Part shown: piece by piece, positions 56,290 to 64,000 of the stretch
How the letters are laid out: each line of letters begins with the position of its first letter
Position numbering within the stretch: the first letter of the stretch is position 1
Origin: Caballeronia sordidicola
Lineage (GTDB): Bacteria > Pseudomonadota > Gammaproteobacteria > Burkholderiales > Burkholderiaceae
Reading direction: 5' to 3'
Assembly (NCBI RefSeq): GCF_002220365.1
Contig: NZ_MTHB01000191.1
Location: forward strand, 62,001 to 126,000
Length of the DNA stretch: 64,000 nt
The notes under the pieces: model-generated
What the model saw: the letters and a program-made list of their open reading frames with translations, nothing else
The model's database searches: none
Told to the model about the DNA's origin: nothing
Position numbers and translations under genes: made by a program

Positions 56290-56517
56290 CTCGATCATAT
56301 AGAAGCGGTTAACGGCAATGTGTCCGTGCTGTATGAATTGAATGCCGTTGGCGCTCTTGTGCAGGTCTTCACCAGGAACGGCGGCGATCATCCGCCGTGC
56401 TTCAACCTTCGACGATCTGTACTATCCGTTCAGCGGCGATTCGTCGATCGCCCCATGCGCTGCCATTCCCCGGAGCGGCACGCTTATCGGTAACCTCGCC
56501 CCCTCTTCAAAGGACTA
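56290..56517 (+). pseudogene. btuB: Remnant of btuB, TonB-dependent cobalamin receptor
   Basis: Two fragments in different frames match known BtuB landmarks. Frame one from 56293 reads DHIEAVNGNVSVLYELNAVG and then ALVQVFTRNGGD, the plug-domain pattern RIE-V-G-S-LY-A-G-VQIFTR-G. Frame two from 56390 reads RASTFDDLYYPFSGDSSIAP, matching the receptor barrel segment FRAP-TF-DLYYP with the NPNLKPE-like region behind it. Several hundred codons that should lie before, between and after are missing. The remnant sits between the riboswitch and btuC, where btuB would be expected. Confidence 0.75.
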
Positions 56518-56583
56518 GCAGCTTGTGCACCTGTACAACACGCCGCGTCGCGGTGCCTCTGACGCGCTCAACTGAGCGCAGCA

Positions 56584-57591
56584 GTGAACGTTAAGCGCAT
56601 GAACGCCCAGCGCGCTTTCATGGTCTGGACCGTGCTTGGCCTGGCCGCGCTCGCGGTGTTCGTGGCGTCGCTGGCGCTCGGGAGTATCGCCGTCTCGCCG
56701 CTGCGGGTGATGCAAGCGCTCGCGTCCCGGTCAACTGATGTGATCGATGAAATCGTGCTCAGCCTGCGCTTGCCGCGCGCGCTCGGCGGCTTTGCGGCGG
56801 GTGCCTTGCTTGGCATGGCCGGCGCGCTGCTGCAGGTTTTGCTGCGCAATCCGCTGGCCGAACCGTATGTGCTTGGCGTATCCGGCGGCGCGGCCGCGTT
56901 CGCGCTCGCCGCGATGTTGTTCTCCCTGTCGTGGTGGAGCGTCGACGTTGCCGCGTTCGCGGGCGCATTCTTATCGATACTCCTTGTGCTCGGCTTGGCC
57001 CGGCGCGAGTTGTGGCGTGGGGAACCGCAGGACACATCGCCGAGATTGCTGCTCACCGGCGCGGTGATCGCGGCGGGGTGGGGCGCGTTGATCACGCTCA
57101 TGCTCGCTGTCGCGCCTGAGAGTCGCCTGCGCGGCATGGTGTTCTGGCTGACCGGCGACCTGAACGGCGTCTCGATGCCATGGACCGCCTTGATCGCGCT
57201 GGTGATCGCGTTGATCGCTATCGTACCGGCCGCGCCCCAGCTCAACATACTGCTGCGTGGCGACGTAGCGGCCGAGGCGCTCGGCGTGCGCGTCGTGCAG
57301 TTGAGAGTGCGCGTGTATCTCGTCGCGTCGCTGGCGGCCGCCGCTGCCGTGACGACGGCCGGGACCATTGGTTTTATCGGGCTCGTGGTGCCGCATGTAT
57401 TGCGGCTCGCGTTCGGCAACGATCAGCGCATGCTGCTGCCTGCATCGGCGCTGGCTGGCGGGCTGGCTGTGATGGGAGCGGACCTGATCGCGCGTACGGT
57501 GATCGCGCCGGCGCAGTTGCCGGTGGGCGTGATCACCGCGCTGATCGGCGTGCCGGTGTTCTTGTGGATGCTCCTCAGGCGCGCACCATGA
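56584..57591 (+). CDS. btuC: Cobalamin ABC transporter permease (BtuC-like)
   Basis: This 335-residue FecCD/BtuC-type permease should move cobalamin or its precursors across the inner membrane. About ten helices, the LRLPRALGGFAAGALLGMAGALLQ-type entry (seen as RLPRALGGFAAGALLGMAGA), NPLAEPYVLGVSGGAA and GTIGFIGLVVPHVLRL are diagnostic. The GTG at 56584 is used; an ATG five codons later is possible. The stop overlaps the btuD start (ATGA). Confidence 0.92.
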   Translation: MNVKRMNAQRAFMVWTVLGLAALAVFVASLALGSIAVSPLRVMQALASRSTDVIDEIVLSLRLPRALGGFAAGALLGMAGALLQVLLRNPLAEPYVLGVSGGAAAFALAAMLFSLSWWSVDVAAFAGAFLSILLVLGLARRELWRGEPQDTSPRLLLTGAVIAAGWGALITLMLAVAPESRLRGMVFWLTGDLNGVSMPWTALIALVIALIAIVPAAPQLNILLRGDVAAEALGVRVVQLRVRVYLVASLAAAAAVTTAGTIGFIGLVVPHVLRLAFGNDQRMLLPASALAGGLAVMGADLIARTVIAPAQLPVGVITALIGVPVFLWMLLRRAP

Positions 57592-58385
57592 TCGGACTTC
57601 AGATCACTCAACTCACGTTGCGCGCGGGAACTCGTGCAGCAACGCGCGTGTTGGTCGCGGATCTCACGCAGAGCTTCGCGCCCGGCGAAATGTGGTGCGT
57701 CGCCGGGCCGAACGGTGCAGGCAAGACGACGCTGATTGCGGCGATGGCGGGGGTATCGAAGACGGCATCGAATGCGATTTCACTCGATGGAAGAGCGTTG
57801 AGCGCCTGGGGCGCCAGCGAACTTGCCCGCCGCCGCGCGTTGATGCCGCAAGCTACGCACGATGCATTCAGCGCCACCGTACTGGACACCGTCATGCTCA
57901 ATCGCTTTCCGCATCTCACCGGCTGGGGCTGGGAAAGCAACGCGGACCGCGCGGCTGCACACGCGGCGCTGGATATGCTCGGTCTCGCTGAATTCGCTTC
58001 ACGCGATGTCCTGTCGTTATCAGGTGGCGAACGTCAACGCGTGGCGCTGGCCGCGACCTTGTGCCAGAACGCACCGCTATTGCTGCTTGATGAACCGCTC
58101 GCGCATCTCGACGTGCATCATCAGATCGATTGCCTTGAAGCGTTGCGCGGATGGGTTGGATCGAAACAACGCAGCGTGATTTTCTCGTGTCACGATCTGA
58201 ACCTTGCCCGGCGTTTCGCCACACACGCTTTACTGCTCGATGGCGCGGGCCACACGCATGCAGGCCCCGTCCGCGATGTCCTCACGCCCGAGCGTGCCGG
58301 CGCCGCGTTCGGATATCCGCTTACCTTGATCCAGCAGGATGGTCACGAGGCGCTCGTGCCCGTGATGCGTTCAACCTCACCGTGA
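57588..58385 (+). CDS. btuD: Cobalamin ABC transporter ATP-binding protein (BtuD-like)
   Basis: The 265-residue ATPase pairs with BtuC. It has Walker A GPNGAGKTT, the Q-loop in LMPQATHD, the signature LSLSGGERQRVALAA, Walker B LLLLDEPLAHLDVHHQ and the H-loop FSCHD. It starts inside the btuC stop and is probably coupled to it. The binding protein of the set, btuF, lies 2.4 kb downstream on the other strand. Confidence 0.93.
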   Translation: MIGLQITQLTLRAGTRAATRVLVADLTQSFAPGEMWCVAGPNGAGKTTLIAAMAGVSKTASNAISLDGRALSAWGASELARRRALMPQATHDAFSATVLDTVMLNRFPHLTGWGWESNADRAAAHAALDMLGLAEFASRDVLSLSGGERQRVALAATLCQNAPLLLLDEPLAHLDVHHQIDCLEALRGWVGSKQRSVIFSCHDLNLARRFATHALLLDGAGHTHAGPVRDVLTPERAGAAFGYPLTLIQQDGHEALVPVMRSTSP

Positions 58386-58393
58386 ACAACACT

Positions 58394-59443
58394 ATGAACG
58401 ACATACTTCCCCGTCCTGAACCGCTCGATCGATCGATGGCGGCCGAGCTGCAACAGGTGATCGATACGAAGACAAAACCGCCCGGCAGTCTCGGGCGGCT
58501 CGAATCGCTGGGGCTTCAAATCGGGCTGATTCAACGGACTTTGCGGCCACGTATCGAGCGGCCGGCGATCCTTGTTTTTGCCGGCGATCACGGCATCGCG
58601 GCCGAAGGCGTGAGTCCGTTCCCGCAGGAAGTCACCGTGCAGATGGTCGCGAATTTCATCGCGGGCGGGGCAGCGATCAATGCGTTGTCGAAGGCGGCGG
58701 GCATGACGCTCGAAGTGGTGGACGCGGGTGTGGCGAGTGCGTCGCCGGGAGCGGCTGGGTTCGTCGATGCAGCGATCCGGCGCGGCGGTACGCGCAACTT
58801 TGCGCACGAACCGGCGATGACGCGCGACGAAGTATTGCAAGCGATCGAGCGTGGGGCTGCACGCGTGCGTTTTCACGCGGCGCTCGGGACCAACGTGATC
58901 GGCTTCGGCGAGATGGGGATCGCGAACACATCGGCGGCGGCGTGCCTGATGAGCCGGATTTGCTGCGTTGAAATTGATGCGTGCGTCGGACGTGGCACGG
59001 GTCTCGACGACGCCGGCTTGAACCACAAGCGCGGTGTGCTTGCCGCGGCGTTGGCGAAACACGCGGCATCCACCGATCCAATCGAGACGCTGGCCACTTT
59101 CGGCGGCTTTGAGATCGCGATGATCGTAGGCGCTTTCCTTGCGGCGGCGGAAGCCCGGATGACGATTCTCGTCGACGGTTTTATCGTTACGTCGGCATTG
59201 CTTGTGGCTCACGCGCTTAACCCGGCGGTCCTTGACTACTGCGTGTTCGCTCATGCATCGGATGAAACGGGGCATCGGCGCATGCTGGAGCATCTCAACG
59301 CGGCGCCGTTGCTGCAACTTGGATTGCGTCTCGGCGAAGGCACTGGTGCCGCGCTCGCTTTGCCGTTGTTGCGCGCGGCCGTGGCGTTCATCAATGAAAT
59401 GGCGAGCTTCGAATCCGCCGGTGTGTCCGACAAGGCGGTGTGA
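58394..59443 (+). CDS. cobT: Nicotinate-nucleotide-dimethylbenzimidazole phosphoribosyltransferase
   Basis: CobT activates the lower ligand base as alpha-ribazole phosphate for cobalamin assembly. The 349 residues show DTKTKPPGSLGRLE near the start, FAGDHGIAAEGVSPFPQEVT, GEMGIANTSAAA and the VGRGTGLDDAGL segment. The late EGTGAALALPLL is also typical. The ATG at 58394 is used; a GTG at 58382 overlapping the btuD stop would add four residues. Confidence 0.96.
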   Translation: MNDILPRPEPLDRSMAAELQQVIDTKTKPPGSLGRLESLGLQIGLIQRTLRPRIERPAILVFAGDHGIAAEGVSPFPQEVTVQMVANFIAGGAAINALSKAAGMTLEVVDAGVASASPGAAGFVDAAIRRGGTRNFAHEPAMTRDEVLQAIERGAARVRFHAALGTNVIGFGEMGIANTSAAACLMSRICCVEIDACVGRGTGLDDAGLNHKRGVLAAALAKHAASTDPIETLATFGGFEIAMIVGAFLAAAEARMTILVDGFIVTSALLVAHALNPAVLDYCVFAHASDETGHRRMLEHLNAAPLLQLGLRLGEGTGAALALPLLRAAVAFINEMASFESAGVSDKAV

Positions 59444-59450
59444 TCCTGTC

Positions 59451-60212
59451 ATGAACCGGCCCTCGCAGGAACTGCGTTACTTCTTCACCGCGCTCGGGTA
59501 CTTCACCCGCGTGCCGGTGCCGCGTTGGGTCGGTTTCGAAGCGCATTATCTGAATGCGGCAGCGCGCTATTTTCCGTTGATCGGCGCGCTGGTCGGCGGG
59601 CTCGGCGCGGTTGTCTATCTCGCCGCGCTGCAGGTGTTTCCGTCGGGGGTGGCCGTGTTGTTGTCGATGGCGGCAACCTTGCTTGTCACCGGTGCGTTCC
59701 ACGAAGATGGCCTCGCCGATTGCGCCGATGCCTTCGGCGGCGCATACAACCGCGAGGACGTGTTGCGCATCATGCACGACTCGCGGATCGGCGCATTCGG
59801 GGCTATTGCGCTGATCGTCGTGCTTGCGCTGAAGTGGCAGACTCTTGCCACGATGCTGCCGTTGCGCACCGCATGGATGATCGTCGCGGCGCATGCGGCA
59901 AGCCGCACGTTCGCTATCAGCTACCTCTGCACGCTCGACTATGTACGGGCTGTTGGCAAGGCAAAACCGGTCGCGCAGAAGATGAGCGCGGGTGCGTTCG
60001 GTTTAGCCGCGCTGTTCGGATTGCCCTGGCTTTTCTGGCCCGACTGGCGGCTGGGATGCGTGATGGTCGTGGCCCTCGGCGTATTGCGTTTTGCGATGGG
60101 GCGCTACTTCGTCAAGCGTATCGGCGGTTATACCGGCGATTGCCTTGGCTTCGCGCAGCAAATTTTTGAACTTGCTATCTACCTGATTGGACTCGGATGG
60201 ATCTCGTCCTGA
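59451..60212 (+). CDS. cobS: Cobalamin synthase (adenosylcobinamide-GDP ribazoletransferase)
   Basis: CobS joins adenosylcobinamide-GDP with alpha-ribazole (phosphate) in the inner membrane. The 253-residue hydrophobic protein has the N-terminal LGYFTRVPVP motif, the metal-binding segment HEDGLADCADAFGG and RIMHDSRIGAFGA. It starts 7 bases after cobT and overlaps cobC by 16 bases. Confidence 0.95.
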   Translation: MNRPSQELRYFFTALGYFTRVPVPRWVGFEAHYLNAAARYFPLIGALVGGLGAVVYLAALQVFPSGVAVLLSMAATLLVTGAFHEDGLADCADAFGGAYNREDVLRIMHDSRIGAFGAIALIVVLALKWQTLATMLPLRTAWMIVAAHAASRTFAISYLCTLDYVRAVGKAKPVAQKMSAGAFGLAALFGLPWLFWPDWRLGCVMVVALGVLRFAMGRYFVKRIGGYTGDCLGFAQQIFELAIYLIGLGWISS

Positions 60213-60769
60213 TTCGCCATCCGGCTGTTGGTATCGACACCGGGATTTGCTATGGCCGCACTGATGTCCCGCTTCTAGGCGATGCGGCCGATTCGGCGCG
60301 TGTGCTGGAGGAGCGTTTGCGGCTGCTGAAGGTGCCGGCGTTTGACGGTGTCTGGCACACGAGTCCGTTAAGCCGATGCCGTTTGCTAGCCGAAGCACTG
60401 GGCACCGTTCAGGCCGATCCACGATTGCAGGAACTCGATTTCGGCGCGTGGGAAGGGCAGCGATGGGATGGCCTTGATCGCGTGATGCTCGATGCCTGGG
60501 CAAAGAATCTTGAACACGCACGCGAGCACGGCGGCGAGAGTGTCGCGCAGTTCGCCGAGCGAGTGGTGGGTTGGACCGATTCCATGCGTATCGCCACTGC
60601 CACCGGCCCGATTCATGCCGTGACGCACGCCGGCGTCATACGTGTATTGACGGCTCATTTACTTGGCGTTTCGCGCGCGAACGCGATTCAATGGCCGCTG
60701 GATTTCGGCGCGATCGTCTGGTTGAAACGTGTGCGCGATGAGTGGCTTCTGGTGCGCTGGAACGCCTGA
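60197..60769 (+). CDS. cobC: Alpha-ribazole phosphatase (histidine phosphatase family)
   Basis: CobC removes the 5'-phosphate of alpha-ribazole phosphate or adenosylcobalamin phosphate. The 190-residue protein starts with the catalytic motif LIRHPAV (RHG is more usual), followed by GICYGRTDVPL, the ELDFGAWEGQRWD segment and the second histidine in VTHAGVIR. It ends only four bases from the convergent btuF stop. Confidence 0.92.
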   Translation: MDLVLIRHPAVGIDTGICYGRTDVPLLGDAADSARVLEERLRLLKVPAFDGVWHTSPLSRCRLLAEALGTVQADPRLQELDFGAWEGQRWDGLDRVMLDAWAKNLEHAREHGGESVAQFAERVVGWTDSMRIATATGPIHAVTHAGVIRVLTAHLLGVSRANAIQWPLDFGAIVWLKRVRDEWLLVRWNA

Positions 60770-60773
60770 AGCT

Positions 60774-61685
60774 TTACTTCGGACGTCGTGTTCTCGCTAC
60801 TTCAAGGTTTTCACACAACGTAGCCGCCCCGAGTGCAAGACGCGGTGTTGGCCGGTTGATCAGATCACCGTCGATACCGAACAGATTGCCGCGCGCGACG
60901 GCTTTGATCGTTGGCCATTTGCGCCACGCATCCAGCGAGGGCAACGCATGCTCCGAACTCGTCGCGCCGGGCGTGGCCGTCACGATCGCTTCGGGATCGG
61001 CGGCGAGTACCGCTTCAGTCGAGATGGTGGGCACCAGCGGTTTCAGGTCGGTGAAGACGTTGTGGCCGCCGCATAGATCGATCACTTCGCTGATGATGTG
61101 CGTCCCGTTGAGCGTCATCAGCGGGTCGTCCCAGACTTGATAAAACACGCTCACCGGCGGCTGGCTCGAATAACGCGTCCGCAAGCCGGCGATGTCATGA
61201 CGGAATGCGTCCGACGCCTTATTCGCCTGAGCTGATGTCCCGAGCAGAACGCCGAGTTTATCGATGGTGACAGGGATATCGTCCAACCTGTGCGGCTCGC
61301 TGAAAAACAGCGGCACATGCAGTTCGCGCAGCCTGTCGATCTGACGCATCGCGTTGCCATGCCGCCAGACGACGATCAGGTCGGGTTTCATCGCGACGAT
61401 GCGTTCAAGGTCCAGCGATTTGTTATCGCCAACACGCGGGATGGCTTTGGCTTGCGGCGGGTAGTCGCTATAGCTGACCGCACCGACAACGCGCGCACCG
61501 CCGCCCGCCGCGAACAGCAGTTCGGTGACGTGCGGCGCAAGGCTGACGATGCGCTGTGCGGGGGCGGCGAGGGTGACGGTGGCGCCGGTGTCGTCGGTGA
61601 CGGTGAGGGCATCGGCCCGGGCTTTGACCGATGCAAAAATCGCAGCAGCGATAAACGTCAGCGTGAGGAAGCGGCGCAAAATCAT
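60774..61685 (-). CDS. btuF: Cobalamin-binding periplasmic protein (BtuF-like)
   Basis: The 303-residue protein has a signal peptide (FLTLTFIAAAIFASVKARA) and a class III periplasmic binding domain that begins LTVTDDTGATVTLAAPAQRI. The BtuF-like core includes SLAPHVTELLFAAGGG and SYSDYPPQAKAIPRVG. It probably captures cobalamin for BtuCD. The ATG at 61685 fits the signal peptide; in-frame codons 5' of it have no ribosome binding site. It is the last gene of the minus-strand cob operon. Confidence 0.9.
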   Translation of the reverse strand: MILRRFLTLTFIAAAIFASVKARADALTVTDDTGATVTLAAPAQRIVSLAPHVTELLFAAGGGARVVGAVSYSDYPPQAKAIPRVGDNKSLDLERIVAMKPDLIVVWRHGNAMRQIDRLRELHVPLFFSEPHRLDDIPVTIDKLGVLLGTSAQANKASDAFRHDIAGLRTRYSSQPPVSVFYQVWDDPLMTLNGTHIISEVIDLCGGHNVFTDLKPLVPTISTEAVLAADPEAIVTATPGATSSEHALPSLDAWRKWPTIKAVARGNLFGIDGDLINRPTPRLALGAATLCENLEVARTRRPK

Positions 61686-61803
61686 GAGGTGTGTTGGTTC
61701 GGGTGCGTCATGCATGGCGAGCGCTGTATAGGAAGCGCGTTTTGTGATCGAAGTTGTTTGGAAACGCGGTGGATAAACCGCCTTGAGAGAAGCGAGTAAT
61801 CGT

Positions 61804-62811
61804 TCAGCGGACCGCATTCACGGCGGCGTTAAACGCTTCGTCAAAGCGCGCCCATTCCTCTTCCGATCCCGTTAAACCAATCCGCAAACTTGGCAACTCG
61901 CCGTGTTCGAAGAGCCGTGTCCAGATTCCGCGCGTGGCCAAGGCATGCTGCAGCGCCACCGCTTTGTCCGTCTCGAACCATACAAAAAGCGGCGTTGCAT
62001 GGGGATCGAAACCTTGACTGCGGATCAACGCTGCCAGCCTTGCGCTGTCACGAGCCAGCGTGGCGCGAGTGTCGGCTTGCCACGAAAGATCATTGAACGC
62101 GGCCTGCACCGCGTGTCGCGCTGGACCGCTTACGGTCCATGCTCCGAGCGTTTGCGAAAGCTCATCGAGCAGGGGCTCCGACGCGAGCACAAACCCCGCG
62201 CGAATCCCAGCCAGCCCATAAAACTTGCCGACCGAGCGCAGCACGACCAACCCTTTCCGTCCACTTTCCGATGCCAACGAGATGGCCGAATCACCGTAGG
62301 CATCGGCGAAGGCTTCATCGACGATCAACGTGCCGCCGCGAGCGGCCAATTGCTCATGCCACCGCAGCAGGACATCACGCGTGATACGTTCGGTCGTCGG
62401 ATTATTAGGATTCGCAACGATCACATGATCGATGTCATCCTTCAAATCGGCCGATGCAACATCGAGGCCGACTATCCGATGCCCCGCCCGTTCAAACGCC
62501 GGTCCGTACTCACCGTAGGTCAACGGCGCAATAGCCGCAACGCCGCGCTTCAACAAGCCCGGTAACGCGCGAATCGCCGCTTGGCTGCCCGCGACAGGCA
62601 GCGCCCCCGGCGCGTCATAGTGACGCGCTGCAAGCTCAGCCAGGCCATCGGCGTCTTCGGGCAAGCGGCGCCAGGCGTCCACTGGCACGGGCGGGACCGG
62701 ATACGCTCGCGGACTGATCCCCGTCGATAAATCCAGCCATTCGCCCAGCGCAATTCCGTATTGACGCGCGGCTTCCCGCAGATTCCCGCCATGCCGGATG
62801 GGATCAGCCAT
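61804..62811 (-). CDS. cobD: Threonine-phosphate decarboxylase (CobD type)
   Basis: This PLP enzyme makes (R)-1-aminopropan-2-ol O-phosphate, the linker of the lower cobalamin ligand. The 335 residues have GGNLREAARQYG at the start, LDLSTGISP, VANPNNPTTE, DEAFADAYGD and the PLP lysine in RSVGKFYGLAGIRAGF. It overlaps cbiB by eight bases. The name CobC is used for the same protein in the aerobic pathway nomenclature. Confidence 0.93.
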   Translation of the reverse strand: MADPIRHGGNLREAARQYGIALGEWLDLSTGISPRAYPVPPVPVDAWRRLPEDADGLAELAARHYDAPGALPVAGSQAAIRALPGLLKRGVAAIAPLTYGEYGPAFERAGHRIVGLDVASADLKDDIDHVIVANPNNPTTERITRDVLLRWHEQLAARGGTLIVDEAFADAYGDSAISLASESGRKGLVVLRSVGKFYGLAGIRAGFVLASEPLLDELSQTLGAWTVSGPARHAVQAAFNDLSWQADTRATLARDSARLAALIRSQGFDPHATPLFVWFETDKAVALQHALATRGIWTRLFEHGELPSLRIGLTGSEEEWARFDEAFNAAVNAVR

Positions 62812-63745
62812 GGAACCCCACGCCCGTGAACGCCAGAACAAGCAGCACCGCGAGCCAGAGCATCGTCGTGCGTTCGACCAGCCGGAGCGCTGCCACCACG
62901 TGCCGAGGCGAGGCGGTCATTCCAAATCCGAGCACGGGCCGCGTTTCCAGCGCGCCGTTATAGATCGCCGGGCCGCCGAGCAAGACGTTCAGGCTTCCGG
63001 CGCCCGACGCCATCACCGGCCCCGCATTCGGACTGTCCCACAGCGGTGCCTGCGTGCGCCAGCAGCGCCACGCCGTCCGGGTGTCGCCCATCAGGGCGTA
63101 GCTTGCGGCCGTGAGCCGGGCGGGCACGAAGTTCAGGACATCGTCTAAACGGGCGGCGGCCCAGCCGAAACGAAGGTAACGCGGCGTCCGGTAACCCCAC
63201 ATCGCATCGAGCGTGTTGGCAAGGCGGAACATCAGCGCACCCGGGCCGCCCGCGATGACGAACCAGAACAAAGCACCGAAAATAGCGTCGTTGCCGTTCT
63301 CCAGCGCGGATTCCACTGCCGCGCGGGACAGCGCGGCTTCATCGGCGTGGGTGGTGTCGCGCGATACGATCCGCGCCGTCAGTTTTCGTGCCGCGGGCAG
63401 ATCGCCGAGCCCGAGCGCGCGGGCGATCGGCGCGATGTGATCGCGCAGGCTTTTGGCGCCGAGCGAGAACCACAGCAACGCGACATGCACGGCGCACGCG
63501 GCGGCGAACGGCAGCACGCTCACGAGAATCCAGCTCACTGCCACCGGCGGCACAACGGCCAGCAGCCACGCGAGAATGCCCGCCGGCCGCGCCCGGAAAC
63601 CCGTATTCATTTTTGCTTCGATACGTGTGGCGAGGCGCCCGAACGCGACCAGCGGATGCCGCGTGGCCGGTTCGCCGAAGATCCGGTCGATCACGACGCC
63701 GGCAATGGCGAGCATCGCCGTGACGTAGAAGGAGAGCAGCAGCAT
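62804..63745 (-). CDS. cbiB: Adenosylcobinamide-phosphate synthase
   Basis: CbiB attaches the aminopropanol (phosphate) linker to adenosylcobyric acid in the membrane. The 313-residue protein has several hydrophobic helices and the family segments DRIFGEPATRHPLVAFGR, SRAAVESALENGNDAIFG and FVPARLTAASYAL. It starts one base after the cobU stop and overlaps cobD at its 3' end. Confidence 0.95.
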   Translation of the reverse strand: MLLLSFYVTAMLAIAGVVIDRIFGEPATRHPLVAFGRLATRIEAKMNTGFRARPAGILAWLLAVVPPVAVSWILVSVLPFAAACAVHVALLWFSLGAKSLRDHIAPIARALGLGDLPAARKLTARIVSRDTTHADEAALSRAAVESALENGNDAIFGALFWFVIAGGPGALMFRLANTLDAMWGYRTPRYLRFGWAAARLDDVLNFVPARLTAASYALMGDTRTAWRCWRTQAPLWDSPNAGPVMASGAGSLNVLLGGPAIYNGALETRPVLGFGMTASPRHVVAALRLVERTTMLWLAVLLVLAFTGVGFHG

Positions 63746-63746
63746 G

Positions 63747-64000
63747 TCAGCCTTTGAGTGCGAGCGGCAGGCCGGCGACCATCATGGTCACATGCGTGCT
63801 CGCGGCGGCGACGCGCTGGTTGAGCCGGCCGAGTTCATCGACGTAAAGGCGCGTCACCGATCCCATTGGCACCACGCCCAGGCCGATCTCGTTGCTCACC
63901 ACGATCACCTTGCCGCGCACGGTTGAAAGCGCGGCGTCGAAGTCGCCGAAGGCTTGCAGCGGCGGGCCGTCGGGTGGGCCGTTAGACCCGTAGCCATCGG
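63747..64000 (-). CDS. cobU: Adenosylcobinamide kinase/guanylyltransferase, C-terminal part
   Basis: Only the last 84 residues of this bifunctional enzyme are in the window. They include VSNEIGLGVVPMGSVTRLYV and DELGRLNQRVAA, typical of the CobU C-terminus. CobU phosphorylates adenosylcobinamide and adds GMP. It is the first seen gene of the minus-strand cobU-cbiB-cobD-btuF set and separates from cbiB by one base. The N-terminal P-loop lies beyond the edge. Confidence 0.93.
   Translation of the reverse strand, partial: DGYGSNGPPDGPPLQAFGDFDAALSTVRGKVIVVSNEIGLGVVPMGSVTRLYVDELGRLNQRVAAASTHVTMMVAGLPLALKG

Noticed and set aside
1-64000. CRISPR arrays, prophage, insertion sequences or integron elements
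   Set aside because: No regularly spaced repeats, transposase, integrase or phage structural genes were seen; the only repeats are short tandem units.

Overview
The window looks like a stretch of the main chromosome of a Burkholderiaceae bacterium, probably Paraburkholderia or Caballeronia. The evidence is the high G+C, the Burkholderia-type gene orders (pepA divergent from lptFG with holC behind it; EVE gene, 6S RNA, zapA and a zapB-like gene; fkpB-ispH; cysI-DUF934-cysHDN-cobA), and a DUF2486 family gene that I associate with this group. Almost everything is housekeeping or catabolic. No prophage, insertion sequence or CRISPR array is visible.

Region by region. 1-6.8 kb: a histidine-utilisation operon, hutH (3' part), hutU, hutD, hutI, hutF, hutG. 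It encodes the route through formiminoglutamate deiminase and N-formylglutamate deformylase, and two HutC-like operators lie in front of hutU. 6.9-12.1 kb: nadB, the ribosomal genes rpmB-rpmG, radC, and fkpB-ispH. 12.5-17.7 kb: a complete branched-chain amino-acid type ABC transporter, with its binding protein as a separate unit followed by livHMGF. 17.8-26.4 kb: a GNAT enzyme overlapping an argD-like aminotransferase, a 2Fe-2S flavin reductase, a YeeZ-like dehydratase, a tiny membrane protein, a lipoprotein hydrolase, rsuA, poxB and a small secreted protein. 26.5-30.6 kb: a LysR regulator divergent from a CitMHS transporter, an AtuA/DUF1446 protein and DUF4387, a catabolic unit of unknown substrate. 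30.7-34.2 kb: a NYN-LOTUS putative RNase with a repeated tail, tRNA-Leu(CAA) and a lone periplasmic binding protein. 34.3-41.6 kb: cysB divergent from a full assimilatory sulfate reduction operon ending in cobA, which supplies the siroheme precursor. 41.8-43.6 kb: a hipBA-like module in AT-richer sequence. 43.7-49.2 kb: cbiX, lptG and lptF on one strand and pepA, holC and DUF2486 on the other. 49.4-53.9 kb: ilvD, a LysR regulator, lgt and a SIMPL-domain protein. 53.9-55.7 kb: the EVE gene, 6S RNA and zapA/zapB-like genes. 55.9-64 kb: a cobalamin locus with a riboswitch-like leader, btuC-btuD-cobT-cobS-cobC on the plus strand and cobU-cbiB-cobD-btuF on the minus strand.

The most interesting observations are: (i) the stretch between the cobalamin riboswitch and btuC holds two out-of-frame fragments that match the plug and barrel motifs of the BtuB outer-membrane receptor, so btuB appears to have been deleted in situ; (ii) the hipBA-like module has three copies of an 11-bp putative operator and sits between two siroheme genes; (iii) the NYN-LOTUS protein carries three evenly spaced EPLFD-type motifs and a histone H1-like tail; (iv) the CitMHS/AtuA/DUF4387 unit has a clean inverted repeat at its promoter; (v) several short tandem repeats lie at gene borders.
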